A DNA stretch of 64,000 nucleotides from Aestuariibacter sp. GS-14 (GCF_006494365.1 NZ_VHIP01000012.1:62001-126000), one strand, 5' to 3'. Numbered from the stretch's first letter, positions 27,388 through 37,374 are shown. Notes: generated by a model not told the origin, from the letters alone. Numbers and translations are program-made.

Positions 27388-27471
27388 ACGGATGTACCGT
27401 ACCCCAACATAATCACTTTCAAAGTGCGTTAATTCAGGCTATGTTGTTGCAAAAGTTTCAAGGAAGAATTT

Positions 27472-28233
27472 ATGCCTGCAATCTCTCACAGCCGCTGGTT
27501 TAAGCGGATTGCCGTACTATGTAGTTTTGTATTCATTCACTGCGCTGGTTACGCGTCTGCGTTGCCCGACTTTCCGTTTGTAACCGTACAAGGCACCGCC
27601 AGTAAGGAACTCCCGCCCGACCGTGTCGATGTGTCATTCACTATTGAAATCTTTGATGAAAAGGCGGAAGCCGCAGATCGCGCTCTGGCAGATACAACAG
27701 TAGCGGTGCTGGCAATACTATCAACACTGAACATCCCTGACAGTGCCATTACGGCTTATGAAATCAGTAAATACACTAAACGTGAACGAGGTGACAATTA
27801 TCAGGACCTGGCGATACTGGGTTATGAGATGTCGCGAGATTTCACGGTAGAACTAAGCAATATTGATGATTATGCGCCGCTGTTTGAAGCACTGATGAAA
27901 ATGCAAAATGTGGCCGATGTTGGCAGTAATTTTTCAGTTTCCAATGCCGATGAAATAACGCTGTCACTCATATCAGCCGCCGCCGCGAATGCAAAAGCCA
28001 AAGCCCAAACCATGGCGGCCGGACTCGATGTAAAATTAGGAAAGGTGTTTGCGTTTAATGATTCAGGCTCGTTTGACAACTTTTTTGCCAGCTTTGGGGT
28101 TGAGCAACGTTATAGTCTCGAAGCCTTCGAGGTGAGCGCCACTCGTACTCGACAACAAAGCACTACAGTTTTTATACCCCAAACTATCGAACTGTCGAAA
28201 ACCGTAAATGTGATTTACCGCATTGAGCCCTGA
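27472..28233 (+). CDS. SIMPL-domain (DUF541) periplasmic protein
   Basis: The 253-residue protein has a signal peptide (ending near GYASA) and a SIMPL domain starting FPFVTVQGTASKELPPDRVDVSFTIEIF and ending LSKTVNVIYRIEP. Members are periplasmic or outer-membrane proteins linked to oxidative stress defence, with poorly known mechanism. ATG follows AAGGAAG. It is likely monocistronic, 84 bp after the YfcH-like gene. Confidence 0.85.
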   Translation: MPAISHSRWFKRIAVLCSFVFIHCAGYASALPDFPFVTVQGTASKELPPDRVDVSFTIEIFDEKAEAADRALADTTVAVLAILSTLNIPDSAITAYEISKYTKRERGDNYQDLAILGYEMSRDFTVELSNIDDYAPLFEALMKMQNVADVGSNFSVSNADEITLSLISAAAANAKAKAQTMAAGLDVKLGKVFAFNDSGSFDNFFASFGVEQRYSLEAFEVSATRTRQQSTTVFIPQTIELSKTVNVIYRIEP

Positions 28234-28258
28234 TTAACGGCCTGAATTCGCTACTTTG

Positions 28259-28492
28259 TTAAACCGGTTTTGAGTACCCGGGCTGTTTAAACAACAGTTC
28301 GGGTTTGCCTTCAATTTCCGGCTCGTACACCACACTGCCCCAGTCGTCTGGCTGAATATCTTCAATCGCTACCGACACCGACGCTTCCGACGATCCCAAT
28401 ACATCCTGCAGGCACTGCGACAACGCATCCGCCAATTGTTGCTTTTGCTGTTGGCTCTTCCCTGGCCACATTTGCACTTTAATGTGAGGCAT
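28259..28492 (-). CDS. pptA: 4-oxalocrotonate tautomerase family enzyme PptA
   Basis: The 77-residue protein keeps the catalytic Pro directly after the initiator Met (MPHIKVQMWPGKS), and its C-terminus IEDIQPDDWGSVVYEPEIEGKPELLFKQPGY matches E. coli PptA (YdcE) closely. It catalyses keto-enol tautomerisation of dicarboxylate or aromatic enols. It is divergent from the TetR gene, with a palindrome between them, so it is likely that regulator's target. Confidence 0.88.
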   Translation of the reverse strand: MPHIKVQMWPGKSQQQKQQLADALSQCLQDVLGSSEASVSVAIEDIQPDDWGSVVYEPEIEGKPELLFKQPGYSKPV

Positions 28493-28517
28493 AGACTAAG
28501 TCCTTTAAAAATCATGT

Positions 28518-28538
28518 TTTTATGATATTGTCATAAAA
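28518..28538. promoter_or_regulatory. Probable TetR operator between pptA and tetR-like gene
   Basis: TTTTATGA (28518-28525) and TCATAAAA (28531-28538) are exact inverted repeats with a 5-bp spacer. The site lies 26 bp before the pptA start and 37 bp before the regulator start, placed to repress both. Confidence 0.65.
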
Positions 28539-28574
28539 CTCTATTTAAGTAATGAAGTTTCTTTCAATATCACT

Positions 28575-29222
28575 ATGACTTCTACGCCAAGTGTCAGACA
28601 ACCACGCCAAAACCGAAGCAAAGCTTCCCAGGAAAAAATATTCAAGGGCGCAATAAAACTGCTAACCGAGCGCGGCCCAGAAGAATTTACGCTTCAGGAA
28701 TTAAGTAAACGCACTAAAGTGTCTGTTGGCTCTATATATTATCGCTTTGAAAATAAAGAAATTTTATTATCGGAACTGCAAAAGCGCGAATATCAGAAAA
28801 TGTGGGATCAATTATCGCTGGCCATCGAATCCGTTGCACAGCGCTGTAAATGTTTAACCGACATTCTGGAAAATGCCAACCGGACGTACGCAGAGCATTT
28901 GCGTGACAACGCGCCGTTGATCCGCGCATTTATGAAAATAGCGTTAACCGACAAAAGTATCTCAACCACCGGCACCAAGATTTATCATCAAAGTCAGGCG
29001 CTCTACGAAAACCTGATTTTAACGCATGCCAACGAAATTCAGCGCGAGCAGCAGGAAAAAGCGGTTCACTCCTGCTTCCGCATTTTACACGTATCCATTG
29101 CCCGCTATCTGGGCTTTGGTAGCCTTGAGCCCATTACCGACGGACTCAGCTGGGAAGAAATACTCAGTGAAATCGCTGAGATTCAGCAATATTACCTGTT
29201 ATCACCCACGCTTGCTCGTTAA
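28575..29222 (+). CDS. TetR-family transcriptional regulator
   Basis: The 215-residue regulator has an N-terminal helix-turn-helix region (RSKASQEKIFKGAIKLLTERGPEEFTLQELSKRTKVSVGSIYYRFENKEILL) and a ligand-binding C-terminal domain. It resembles the partial TetR at the right edge of the window (shared NRSKAS, FTLQEVSKRxKVSxGSIY). Likely autoregulated through the palindrome at 28518-28538 and controlling pptA; it may also respond to the glycosides handled downstream. Confidence 0.9.
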   Translation: MTSTPSVRQPRQNRSKASQEKIFKGAIKLLTERGPEEFTLQELSKRTKVSVGSIYYRFENKEILLSELQKREYQKMWDQLSLAIESVAQRCKCLTDILENANRTYAEHLRDNAPLIRAFMKIALTDKSISTTGTKIYHQSQALYENLILTHANEIQREQQEKAVHSCFRILHVSIARYLGFGSLEPITDGLSWEEILSEIAEIQQYYLLSPTLAR

Positions 29223-29388
29223 CGCTCATAAGTCATATCGTGAGCATTGCTGTAGTCATTTGAATTGGCATTATTGAATAGACAATAAGCTATCGATTAC
29301 GTAAATACGAGTTATCAGCAAAAAGTGATATACCCGTTAGAGTGAGTCGGTTAGCCTTGGTATATTCAATCAAACGCCAATTCTAATT

Positions 29389-31365
29389 ATGCAAAAACGA
29401 CTCACCACTTTAGCAATGGCAGCACTGTTTCTAAATGGCTGCTCCCAGGCCCCGGCGCCAACAACCAGCCAGGTTTTAATAAGCAGCCGAACTATACCTG
29501 TGATTGAGCAAGGCGGATTAACCTTTCGCGATCTCAACAACGACGGCTTATTAACGCCTTATGAAGACTGGCGTTTATCGCCCGAGGCCCGTGCAGACGA
29601 TTTAGTTGCTCGTATGACGCTGGAAGAGAAGGCTGGCCAAATGGTGCATGGCACCCTGCCCGGCTTACAGGGCTTTGCGGGATTTTCTTCGGTAGGTTAT
29701 GACATCGATGTCTTATCAGTTCCGCTGCTCGAACGCAACATATCAACCTTTATTAGCCGCCTCTCTATGGCTCCTGCCGACATTGCCGTGCAGAACAATT
29801 TGGTGCAGCAACTGGCAGAACAAGGTCGGCTTGGCATCCCGGTGAGTATTAGTACCGATCCCAGAAACCATTTTCAGTATGTAGTAGGCGCAAGCTCCGC
29901 CAGCAATGGCTTTACTCAATGGCCGGAATACATTGGTTTTGGCGCATTGGATAACCCAGCCACTACCGAAGCGTTTGCCCGTCAAACCGCAAAAGAATAC
30001 CGTGCAGTGGGCTTTCACATTGCCCTGTCGCCCCAGGCTGATTTAGCTACAGAGCCACGTTGGCCGCGCATTAATGCTACCTTTGGTTCCGATCCACAAA
30101 AAGTCAGCCAGCATGTGGCCGCTGCCGTTACCGGAATGCAGGGCAGTAATAAGGGTTTAACGTCAGACGGCGTATTAACCGTTGTGAAACACTGGGTAGG
30201 CTATGGTGCTGCAGTGGATGGTTTTGATGCGCACAGCTATTACGGGCGTTACGCCGACGTAGCCAACGAACAGGCCTTTGCCCAGCACATTGCCGCCTTT
30301 GACGGCGCGTTCAGTGCCCATACCGGCGCCATTATGCCCGCCTACCCTATTTTGCAGCACGCCAGTGTAAATGGGGAAGCCATTCCGCCAGTGGCCCCTT
30401 CGTTCAATCACATGTTACTAAACGATGTACTGCGTGGCACCTATCAGTTTAACGGTGTGTTAATTTCTGACTGGGGCGTCACCAACGATTGCAGTGACGA
30501 ATGCAAAGCGCCTACCCGGCGTCAGGGTCCGGGCGAAATTGCTATGCCCTGGGGTGTTGAGGATATCTCTCAGTACGAACGCTTTGTGATGGGGATCCGG
30601 GCGGGTATTGATCAGTTTGGTGGCACTGAATCGGTAGAGCCAATCATTCAGGCGGTACAGCAAGGCGATTTAACCTTAGAGCGTATCGATGAATCGGTAA
30701 AACGGGTGCTGATCACCAAGTTTGCTCAGGGCTTGTTCGACAATCCCTACGTAGACGTTGATGCCGTGGCAAGTGTCGTCGGCCAACCTGCAATATTGCA
30801 ACAGGCTCACGAAGCGCAGGCTGCGTCTCAAGTGGTGCTTAAAAATAACAGCGAGTTGCTGCCATTTAACTTTGCAGCCAAAAAGGTGTTTGCCCCCGGC
30901 ATGTCGGCCGAAGCAATTTCAAACACAGGCGCGGTGCTGGTTGACATGCCAGAAGAAGCCGATTTAGCCATTATTCGTACCACCACGCCCAGCGAAAAAC
31001 TGCACCCACTGTATTTCTTTGGGGCCATGCAGAATGAAGGACGGCTGAATTTTGTGCAGTCTGACGAAGCCATGAAAGCGTTGTTGAGCCTACCAGAGCA
31101 ATTGCCAGTAGTACTGGCGGTGTTTCTGGAGCGTCCGGCAATTTTAACGGAGATAGCACCACTGTCTGATGCCATTGTGGCAAACTTTGGGGCCAGCGAC
31201 AGCGCCCTGCTGGCCGCGTTAAGCGGCGACATCACACCGCAAGGTAGCCTGCCCTATGCACTACCTTCCAGCATGAGCGCAGTAGAAGCGCAATCGCCTG
31301 CCTTACCCAACGACAGCGCTAATCCGCTGTATCCGGCAGGCTTTTCGTTATCCTACGCAAAGTAA
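29389..31365 (+). CDS. GH3-family beta-glucosidase lipoprotein
   Basis: The 658-residue enzyme has a lipobox LNGC (Cys18), an EF-hand-like calcium loop (DLNNDGLLTPYEDW), and a GH3 TIM barrel with LVARMTLEEKAGQM, VVKHWVGYG (the KH motif) and nucleophile Asp361 in VLISDWGV. The alpha/beta sandwich domain follows (about residues 460-658). It is probably on the periplasmic or outer-membrane side, releasing glucose or similar sugars from beta-glycosides. It ends convergently with a GMC 3-dehydrogenase gene, which fits a shared glycoside substrate. Confidence 0.9.
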   Translation: MQKRLTTLAMAALFLNGCSQAPAPTTSQVLISSRTIPVIEQGGLTFRDLNNDGLLTPYEDWRLSPEARADDLVARMTLEEKAGQMVHGTLPGLQGFAGFSSVGYDIDVLSVPLLERNISTFISRLSMAPADIAVQNNLVQQLAEQGRLGIPVSISTDPRNHFQYVVGASSASNGFTQWPEYIGFGALDNPATTEAFARQTAKEYRAVGFHIALSPQADLATEPRWPRINATFGSDPQKVSQHVAAAVTGMQGSNKGLTSDGVLTVVKHWVGYGAAVDGFDAHSYYGRYADVANEQAFAQHIAAFDGAFSAHTGAIMPAYPILQHASVNGEAIPPVAPSFNHMLLNDVLRGTYQFNGVLISDWGVTNDCSDECKAPTRRQGPGEIAMPWGVEDISQYERFVMGIRAGIDQFGGTESVEPIIQAVQQGDLTLERIDESVKRVLITKFAQGLFDNPYVDVDAVASVVGQPAILQQAHEAQAASQVVLKNNSELLPFNFAAKKVFAPGMSAEAISNTGAVLVDMPEEADLAIIRTTTPSEKLHPLYFFGAMQNEGRLNFVQSDEAMKALLSLPEQLPVVLAVFLERPAILTEIAPLSDAIVANFGASDSALLAALSGDITPQGSLPYALPSSMSAVEAQSPALPNDSANPLYPAGFSLSYAK

Positions 31366-31374
31366 TACTGAGTT

Positions 31375-31411
31375 GGCCCTTTGCGGCCCTTTGGAGATAA
31401 CGCAAAGGGCC
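31375..31411. terminator. Bidirectional stem-loop between GH3 and GMC genes
   Basis: GGCCCTTTGCG (31375-31385) pairs perfectly with CGCAAAGGGCC (31401-31411). It lies between convergent genes and so can serve both; no long T-run is present. Confidence 0.6.
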
Positions 31412-31422
31412 ATGGCGGGAAG

Positions 31423-33114
31423 TTAAATCTTATTTTGTTTTAACTGGCTGGCAGCAAAGGTAGCTGCCCTGGCCGTTAACGCCATATAGGTAAGAGACGG
31501 GTTCTGACACGCCGACGATGCCATTGCTGCGCCATCGGTAATAAACAGGTTATCGATATCGTGAGCCTGGTTATAGGCATTAAGCACAGAAGACGTTTTG
31601 TCTTTACCCATTCTAGCGCCACCCATTTCATGAATCGCTGAGCCGCCCGGATTAGGCCGGTCTGAACCAAACAATACTCTTCCACCCGCTTTCGACACCA
31701 TCGCCGCTGCCTCTTCCTTAGCAGCACGCAACAGTTTGTGCTCGTTTTCACCAAAGGTAAAATCAATGCGCAATTGCGGTAAGCCGTCGGCATCCTTGTT
31801 GTGCCAATCCAGGGTAATTGCGTTGTGTTCGGCCGGTAAACACTCGGCAAAGGTCGTCAAAACAAATTTCCAGTCGCCAGGGCCGCGTAAGTCCTGTTTA
31901 AAGGCTTCCCCTAAACCGGCTTGTTTAGTGCCTCTAGACCAACTGGGCCGGTATGCCCCGCCCTGATACGAAAAGCCGCGCAGGTAGGATTCTGATTGCT
32001 CCGCTAGATTCACAAACCTTGGGATCACAATACCCGTAGGCCGGTTACCATAGTAATAGTGCTTTTCAAAACCCGGCATAATCGACGCAACACCCAGTGT
32101 AGAGGCGTGATCCATAATGTACTTGCCAAGGGTGCCACTGTGATTAGCCAGGCCGTTGGGAAAGGATCCACTTACCGAGCGTTGCAGCAACGCCACTGTG
32201 TTAAATGCCCCGGCACATAAAAACACCATGCGCGCCCGGTATCGTTCACGTTGTTTGGTTTCCCGGTTTATTACATTAACGCCAGTGACTTTTTTATGCG
32301 TGGCGTCATACTCAACGGTATCCACCACGGCATCGGTTTTGAGGGTTAAGCGGCCCGTTGCCATAGCAGCCGGTAACGTTGAACTTTGCGTACTGAAATA
32401 CGCTCCGAAAGAACAGCCTCTGCCACAGATATTGCGGCGCTGACAGGCTACCCTGCCTTCACTTAACTTCGCTTCGGTTAAGTTCGCGGTGCGGCCAATG
32501 GTCAGGCAACGCTTCGGATAATGAGCAGCAATTTGTTCACGCATATATTGCTCAACCGGCGTTAACGCCATGGGCGGCTGAAACTGCCCATCAGGCAATT
32601 GCGGCAGATTCTCACTGGCCCCTGACACGCCAATGAACGCTTCTACTTCATCGTACCAGGGCGCAACATCGGCGTAGCGAATCGGCCAGTCAGTGCCATG
32701 ACCATCTTTACCATTAGCAGCAAAATCGGTATCGCTCCAGCGATAACACTGCCTGCCCCACATAATTGAGCGGCCGCCCAAATGATAACCCCGGTACCAG
32801 TTAAACGCGGTATCATCCGCGGTTTGATAGGGATGTTCAGAGTCATTTACCCAGTAGTCCTGAGTCCATTCATCCAGGTGTCCGTTGTGCTGCTGAACGG
32901 ACTTATGGCTGTCCAGATAACGCTTATCGCCTTTGCCCCGAAAGGGTAATTCCCAGGGCGCTTTCATTTCATTTTTATAGTCATGGCGATGGTTAACATT
33001 GCGCCCCCGCTCCAGTAATAATACGCGTAAGCCTTGTTCGCATAAGGTTTTGGCTGCCCAGCCACCGGTTATTCCTGAGCCCACTACAATGGCATCATAG
33101 GTTTGATTACTCAT
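31423..33114 (-). CDS. GMC oxidoreductase, glycoside 3-dehydrogenase catalytic subunit (Fe-S type)
   Basis: The 563-residue flavoprotein has the FAD-binding VVGSGITGGWAA motif, GYHLGGRSIMWGRQ, and the catalytic pair His495 (GSAIHEMGG) and Asn538 (CQNPSLT). Cys224, Cys230 and Cys234 have C-x5-C-x3-C spacing, as in the [3Fe-4S] cluster of bacterial FAD-dependent glucose dehydrogenases. No signal peptide is visible; export likely depends on the Tat signal of the small subunit, encoded by the gene overlapping it by 4 bp. Such pairs oxidise glycosides at C3 to 3-keto sugars and pass electrons to a cytochrome. It is closely similar to the enzyme at 57171-58865. Confidence 0.88.
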   Translation of the reverse strand: MSNQTYDAIVVGSGITGGWAAKTLCEQGLRVLLLERGRNVNHRHDYKNEMKAPWELPFRGKGDKRYLDSHKSVQQHNGHLDEWTQDYWVNDSEHPYQTADDTAFNWYRGYHLGGRSIMWGRQCYRWSDTDFAANGKDGHGTDWPIRYADVAPWYDEVEAFIGVSGASENLPQLPDGQFQPPMALTPVEQYMREQIAAHYPKRCLTIGRTANLTEAKLSEGRVACQRRNICGRGCSFGAYFSTQSSTLPAAMATGRLTLKTDAVVDTVEYDATHKKVTGVNVINRETKQRERYRARMVFLCAGAFNTVALLQRSVSGSFPNGLANHSGTLGKYIMDHASTLGVASIMPGFEKHYYYGNRPTGIVIPRFVNLAEQSESYLRGFSYQGGAYRPSWSRGTKQAGLGEAFKQDLRGPGDWKFVLTTFAECLPAEHNAITLDWHNKDADGLPQLRIDFTFGENEHKLLRAAKEEAAAMVSKAGGRVLFGSDRPNPGGSAIHEMGGARMGKDKTSSVLNAYNQAHDIDNLFITDGAAMASSACQNPSLTYMALTARAATFAASQLKQNKI

Positions 33115-33674
33115 CCGAATTTTACTCCTGTCCAGTCGCTGGAAAATGCACGTGTGGTGTTATCGCAAGGTACATCGGCATCAAACCGGCCGGGCACCAG
33201 CACATAGCGAAGCTCCTGGCTGCCGCCAACCTCTGAGGTGTAATACCCCGTCACAATGAGTGTTTTAATGGCTTTCCACAGCGTAGGCGCATCGCCCAGG
33301 TGGTTCACCGGCGCACGGCTGAACGCCGCGTCATCAATAGTGGTAAGCAGTGATAATTGCTGTTGTGGGTTAAGCGCTACAAAATCTTTCCCGGCCAACA
33401 ACGCCAGCGCCTTATTGAAATCAACCAACGCCGTTGCCGGGCAGTTTGCCAGCCCGTGTTCAATGGCCGTTATCACAAATGCCGGTACGCCTGCTTTGCG
33501 AGCGCCGGGCGTGTCGGTATCGGGTAATGTGATATCGCAAAGCCTATTCAGTAACGGCGACTCGGGCACGGCTTTTATCGCTGCCCATACCTGTTGTGGC
33601 ACTACGCTCATTCCCGCTGCGGCAAGCATGGTCCCCAGAACAGCCCGACGTTGATTATTTATTGAATCAGCCAT
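33111..33674 (-). CDS. Gluconate 2-dehydrogenase subunit 3-family (hitch-hiker) protein with Tat signal
   Basis: This 187-residue protein starts at ATG 33674 behind AAAGGAGG and begins with a twin-arginine signal (NQRRAVLGTMLAAAGMSV). The rest (LCDITLPDTDTPGARKAGVPAFV; the ELRYVLVPGRFDADVPC segment; FSSDWTGVKF) is the subunit-3 family that carries a GMC catalytic subunit through the Tat pathway. It overlaps the GMC gene by 4 bp and the MFS gene by 8 bp, so all three are coupled. Confidence 0.88.
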   Translation of the reverse strand: MADSINNQRRAVLGTMLAAAGMSVVPQQVWAAIKAVPESPLLNRLCDITLPDTDTPGARKAGVPAFVITAIEHGLANCPATALVDFNKALALLAGKDFVALNPQQQLSLLTTIDDAAFSRAPVNHLGDAPTLWKAIKTLIVTGYYTSEVGGSQELRYVLVPGRFDADVPCDNTTRAFSSDWTGVKFG

Positions 33675-34923
33675 GCTGTGCCTCCTTTGCAGGGATATTG
33701 TCGGGTAAGTCACTGGTCATTGAGGCAGAAAGCCGTTTGGCATTTAACAGCCACATTGGCAACGCTACAATAATCAGCCCAACCACCAGCATGGTTACGG
33801 CACTGCTTGAAGTAAACGTATCAATTGTGGTGAGCACCAACGGCGTGGCAAAGTTTGCCAGGGTATACACCAGCCACCAGAAACCGGAATAAGAGCCGCT
33901 GAATTGAACCGGTGCAACATGCAGCACATACGTGAGTGCCACCACCAGCATTAAGCCGCCACCGGCTTGCTGTATGATCACAGCAGCAGTTACCGTTGCA
34001 GTATCCGACGCGATACCAAGCAATATTAATCCGGCGCCCATCAAGGCCATGGCAAGCGCCAGTGCTTTACCAAACGCCCAGCGTTTTACCAGTCGCGCCA
34101 GTATTGCCCCCACCGGTGAGCCAAAAATCAATCCCATCGACATGATTTGACCCACCACGGCCGGTGAGCCTTGTCCTAACTCCTGCAATACAAAAGACAA
34201 CTTCACCGGCACGGCATAAAACGCCAGAGAGCCGGGTATGGCCAGTGCAACCAGCAGTAACATGGTGTTAAGCGGAATAACGCTGCTCGCAGATGAAGAG
34301 GGTGAAGAGGCCGGAGTGACAGGTGCGGCTAGCGATCCTGAAGCGTTGCCAGTAATAGCCGGTTCGTACAAGACTGCGGCAGCAGCAATGAATACCAAAA
34401 AGCTCAAACCGTATAAAGCAAAGGTGTAATGCCAATCGATACGACTAACCTGTCCTACAGCAAACAATAACGCAGCACCAATTAATGGCAGCGCTATATT
34501 TTGATAGGCAATCCACTTTTGGCGTTCATCACCGTTAAAATACGCTGCGGTGAGCACCATACTCCCGGTAATGATACCGGCTTCAGCCACGCCCAGTAAT
34601 AAGCGGCTCGCCAACATACCGTACAATGAATCCACCAGCATGGGAGCAGCGCCCATCAGACCGTAAAAGGCCAATGAACCTACCAGTACTTTTTTACCCC
34701 CTATGCGATTAGCTAGTTTACCGGCAATCGGCGAACACAACGCCAGGCACAGTGCAGGCGCAGTTAATAACAAAGGCACCAACACCCGCGCATAGGCCTG
34801 TCCGCTAAAATGTTGAAACAACGTGCCAACAATGGGCGAAATCAACACGGGTCCCAGCATGATAAATACCGGTACAAATAGCAGCACAATGCCCTGCGGT
34901 CGGTTGTGATTTCCTGTAACCAT
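33667..34923 (-). CDS. MFS transporter, probable glycoside or sugar carrier
   Basis: The 418-residue protein has twelve predicted helices, with motif A-like GKLANRIGGKKVLVG and RLLLGVAEAGIITGS. I use ATG 34923 (MVTGNHNRPQG), which has GAGGA at proper distance; the ATG at 34938 is part of that site. It resembles the MFS at 62045-63271 (shared SRxLLGxxEAxIIT). First gene of the operon with the hitch-hiker and GMC subunits, so import of a glycoside or export of its oxidised form is likely; specificity is not visible. Confidence 0.85.
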   Translation of the reverse strand: MVTGNHNRPQGIVLLFVPVFIMLGPVLISPIVGTLFQHFSGQAYARVLVPLLLTAPALCLALCSPIAGKLANRIGGKKVLVGSLAFYGLMGAAPMLVDSLYGMLASRLLLGVAEAGIITGSMVLTAAYFNGDERQKWIAYQNIALPLIGAALLFAVGQVSRIDWHYTFALYGLSFLVFIAAAAVLYEPAITGNASGSLAAPVTPASSPSSSASSVIPLNTMLLLVALAIPGSLAFYAVPVKLSFVLQELGQGSPAVVGQIMSMGLIFGSPVGAILARLVKRWAFGKALALAMALMGAGLILLGIASDTATVTAAVIIQQAGGGLMLVVALTYVLHVAPVQFSGSYSGFWWLVYTLANFATPLVLTTIDTFTSSSAVTMLVVGLIIVALPMWLLNAKRLSASMTSDLPDNIPAKEAQHG

Positions 34924-34992
34924 AAAACGATTCCTCATATAAACGCGTAAAGGCCGCCTGTTCAGGCAGCCTTACTATTGAGTTTGAGCAAG

Positions 34993-37329
34993 TTAGAAGC
35001 TGTAGCTGGCCCGTAAGCCAATGTTTCTGACCGAATTAAAGCCCCAGCTCTGCACAACTGAAGCCGTGCCATACACTGCGCTGTCACCCGCGTCAATCCC
35101 CGTTGCTGCCGGTACTTTTTCGTCGGTACAGTTTTTACAATACAGAGTGAGATCCCAGCCACTATCCAGACGTACACCGATGTTCAAACCGAACTGATCC
35201 ACATTGCCAACACGTGTTTGAGGCGCGTTGGAAATCAGGTAGTTGATTGGATCGCGATGGTAATAGTTGAACGTAACAAAGCCATAACCTTCGATTGGCA
35301 GGTCAAACTCGTAGGTTGCCGATGTAGTAGAGGTAAACTTCGCTGCGGTTGGCGGGGTTAATCCGGCCGCATCAAAGGTGCCGTTTTCGCTACAATCTGG
35401 CTGCTGCGGATAACAAGCTGCGCCAGGGAAACTGTCGAACGACGAATCCATCACTGTTGCCGAGGCATTAATAGTTAACGACTCAACCGGCATTGCCGTA
35501 ATACTCAATTCTACCCCATCAGAGCTCAGGCTGGCTGCGTTCTGGATCACTGACTGACTAATGGTGGCGTCAAACGACTGTACCTGATAGTCGTCGAACT
35601 GCTGGCTAAACGCCGTTGCGTTGACAATCAGGTGATTGTCGAGCCACATGGTTTTCGCGCCAATTTCGTAGTTATCCACCACCTCAGGCTGAATAAAGAT
35701 GTCGGTTTGTTCTGCTGAAGGCGTATCGGTATAGCCAGGGCCTTTGTAACCACGTGAATACGAAACGTAGAACATTTTGTCTTCGTCGTACTGATATTGC
35801 ACCGACAGCTTGCCCGACACGTTGTCAGCTGAGTTAGTCTCTTCACGCAACGCAGGTGTGCCAATGCGACTGAAGAAGTTATAGCGCTGGAAGTTCGCCA
35901 AATCGATGTAGATTTCATCGTAGGTATAGCGCAGGCCTGCGGTAACAGTTACATCATCGCTTACCAAAAAGTCGAACTGACCAAACACTGCCGTGCTGTT
36001 AGTGTCCATACTCATTACCCGATCAGCACCCAGGAAGTAGTCGTTGCTTATGCTGCACATCCCACCCTGGGTAAGGTCTGCTCCCACGCAGAACGGAAAA
36101 TTGGGTTGCAGGAAGCCAGGCAACAAACCGTCACCCGCTAAGAACGTATCCTGAAACTGTTCTGAGTGAAAGTAGTATAAACCCACCTGCCCGCGTACCG
36201 ATTCGAAGTCCATCGCTAAACGAATTTCGTTACTGAACTGGTCGTATTCACTGTCGGTGAAGTTAATATTCAGCTCGTTCGACGCCATGTTGTCGTCGGT
36301 GCTTTGCAGCAACTCGTAATAGCGCCAGGCCATAATATTCGACAGTTCATAGTTGTCGTTGATGGCATAGGTAAGTTTTGCCATTAACCCGCCCATTTCA
36401 ACGTCGCGATAATTGTCGCCATCGGCACCGTATTCCAGGTTTTCCTTACCGGGAGTCACCCCATCCGCTGCAACATAGTTTGCTTTGCCACTGCCTTCGC
36501 CCAGTGAACGGAAAGTGCGGTCAAAGTTACCCGCCACGCCCGATTCCTTGTTGGTATCGGCAATGATATACAGGCTCAGATCATCGCTCAGTTCGTTCAG
36601 ATATTTTATCTTTACGCCGTAGTCATCGGTGGTTTCGTCCAGCTTGGGATCACCAACGACTTTAATAGCACGGGCCACCGGATCTTCTGAAGCATAATGG
36701 GCGTTAATGCGAATAGCAGATGTGTCAGACAACGGCAGGTTATACATCCCCCGGGTGATGATGCTGGCGCCATCTTTGGGCGTGGTGTCGCGTAACTGGT
36801 ATTCCACATCGACTTTCCCTTCGGCAAAACCCAGTTGAGGTTTCGCAGTGGTGATATTCACCAAACCCGCCGAGGCATTTTTACCAAACAACAACCCTTG
36901 CGGGCCGCTCAATACTTCGATTTGTGAAATATCATTGAACACTGCGCCCATCAAAAAGCGACGGCCCAGGTTAACTTCGTCAAAGGCAACCGCAACACTG
37001 GAATCCAGTGCAGTAGAGAATGCCAGGGTTCCCGCGCCGCGAATCGACATAGAGTTGTCTTCACCAATCTGAAAGCTCGGCGCATTAAGACTCATCTGGT
37101 AAACGTCAGACACGTTCTTACGCTCCAGATCCACGGGCGATATCACCGTCACGCTTACCGGTACTTCCTGCAAGTTTTCAACACGGCGCTGGGCGGTTAC
37201 CTGAATCACTTCCAGACCAGATGATGCTTCTGCTGTATCCTGCTCAGAAAGTTGCTGCGCCAGAACGGCCGGAGAAGCCAATAATGACGCAACAACAATG
37301 GCACTCTTTTTAAAGGCAAATTTTTTCAT
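34993..37329 (-). CDS. TonB-dependent receptor, probable glycoside/aromatic uptake
   Basis: The 778-residue outer-membrane receptor has a signal peptide (ending AVLAQ), TonB box (LEVIQVTAQRR), plug motifs (VPVSVTVISPVDLERKNVSDV, GPQGLLFGKNASAGLVNITT) and a C-terminus closing GLRASYSF. It belongs to the broad group importing organic compounds rather than classical siderophores, an inference from its plug type and position. It lies 55 bp upstream of the MFS start on the same strand. Upstream, AACTAGCATTC (37375) is shared with the promoter of the aromatic operon. Confidence 0.85.
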   Translation of the reverse strand: MKKFAFKKSAIVVASLLASPAVLAQQLSEQDTAEASSGLEVIQVTAQRRVENLQEVPVSVTVISPVDLERKNVSDVYQMSLNAPSFQIGEDNSMSIRGAGTLAFSTALDSSVAVAFDEVNLGRRFLMGAVFNDISQIEVLSGPQGLLFGKNASAGLVNITTAKPQLGFAEGKVDVEYQLRDTTPKDGASIITRGMYNLPLSDTSAIRINAHYASEDPVARAIKVVGDPKLDETTDDYGVKIKYLNELSDDLSLYIIADTNKESGVAGNFDRTFRSLGEGSGKANYVAADGVTPGKENLEYGADGDNYRDVEMGGLMAKLTYAINDNYELSNIMAWRYYELLQSTDDNMASNELNINFTDSEYDQFSNEIRLAMDFESVRGQVGLYYFHSEQFQDTFLAGDGLLPGFLQPNFPFCVGADLTQGGMCSISNDYFLGADRVMSMDTNSTAVFGQFDFLVSDDVTVTAGLRYTYDEIYIDLANFQRYNFFSRIGTPALREETNSADNVSGKLSVQYQYDEDKMFYVSYSRGYKGPGYTDTPSAEQTDIFIQPEVVDNYEIGAKTMWLDNHLIVNATAFSQQFDDYQVQSFDATISQSVIQNAASLSSDGVELSITAMPVESLTINASATVMDSSFDSFPGAACYPQQPDCSENGTFDAAGLTPPTAAKFTSTTSATYEFDLPIEGYGFVTFNYYHRDPINYLISNAPQTRVGNVDQFGLNIGVRLDSGWDLTLYCKNCTDEKVPAATGIDAGDSAVYGTASVVQSWGFNSVRNIGLRASYSF

Positions 37330-37374
37330 AATAGTGTTATTCCTCAGTTATTTAGAGAACAATATAAAACTTGA

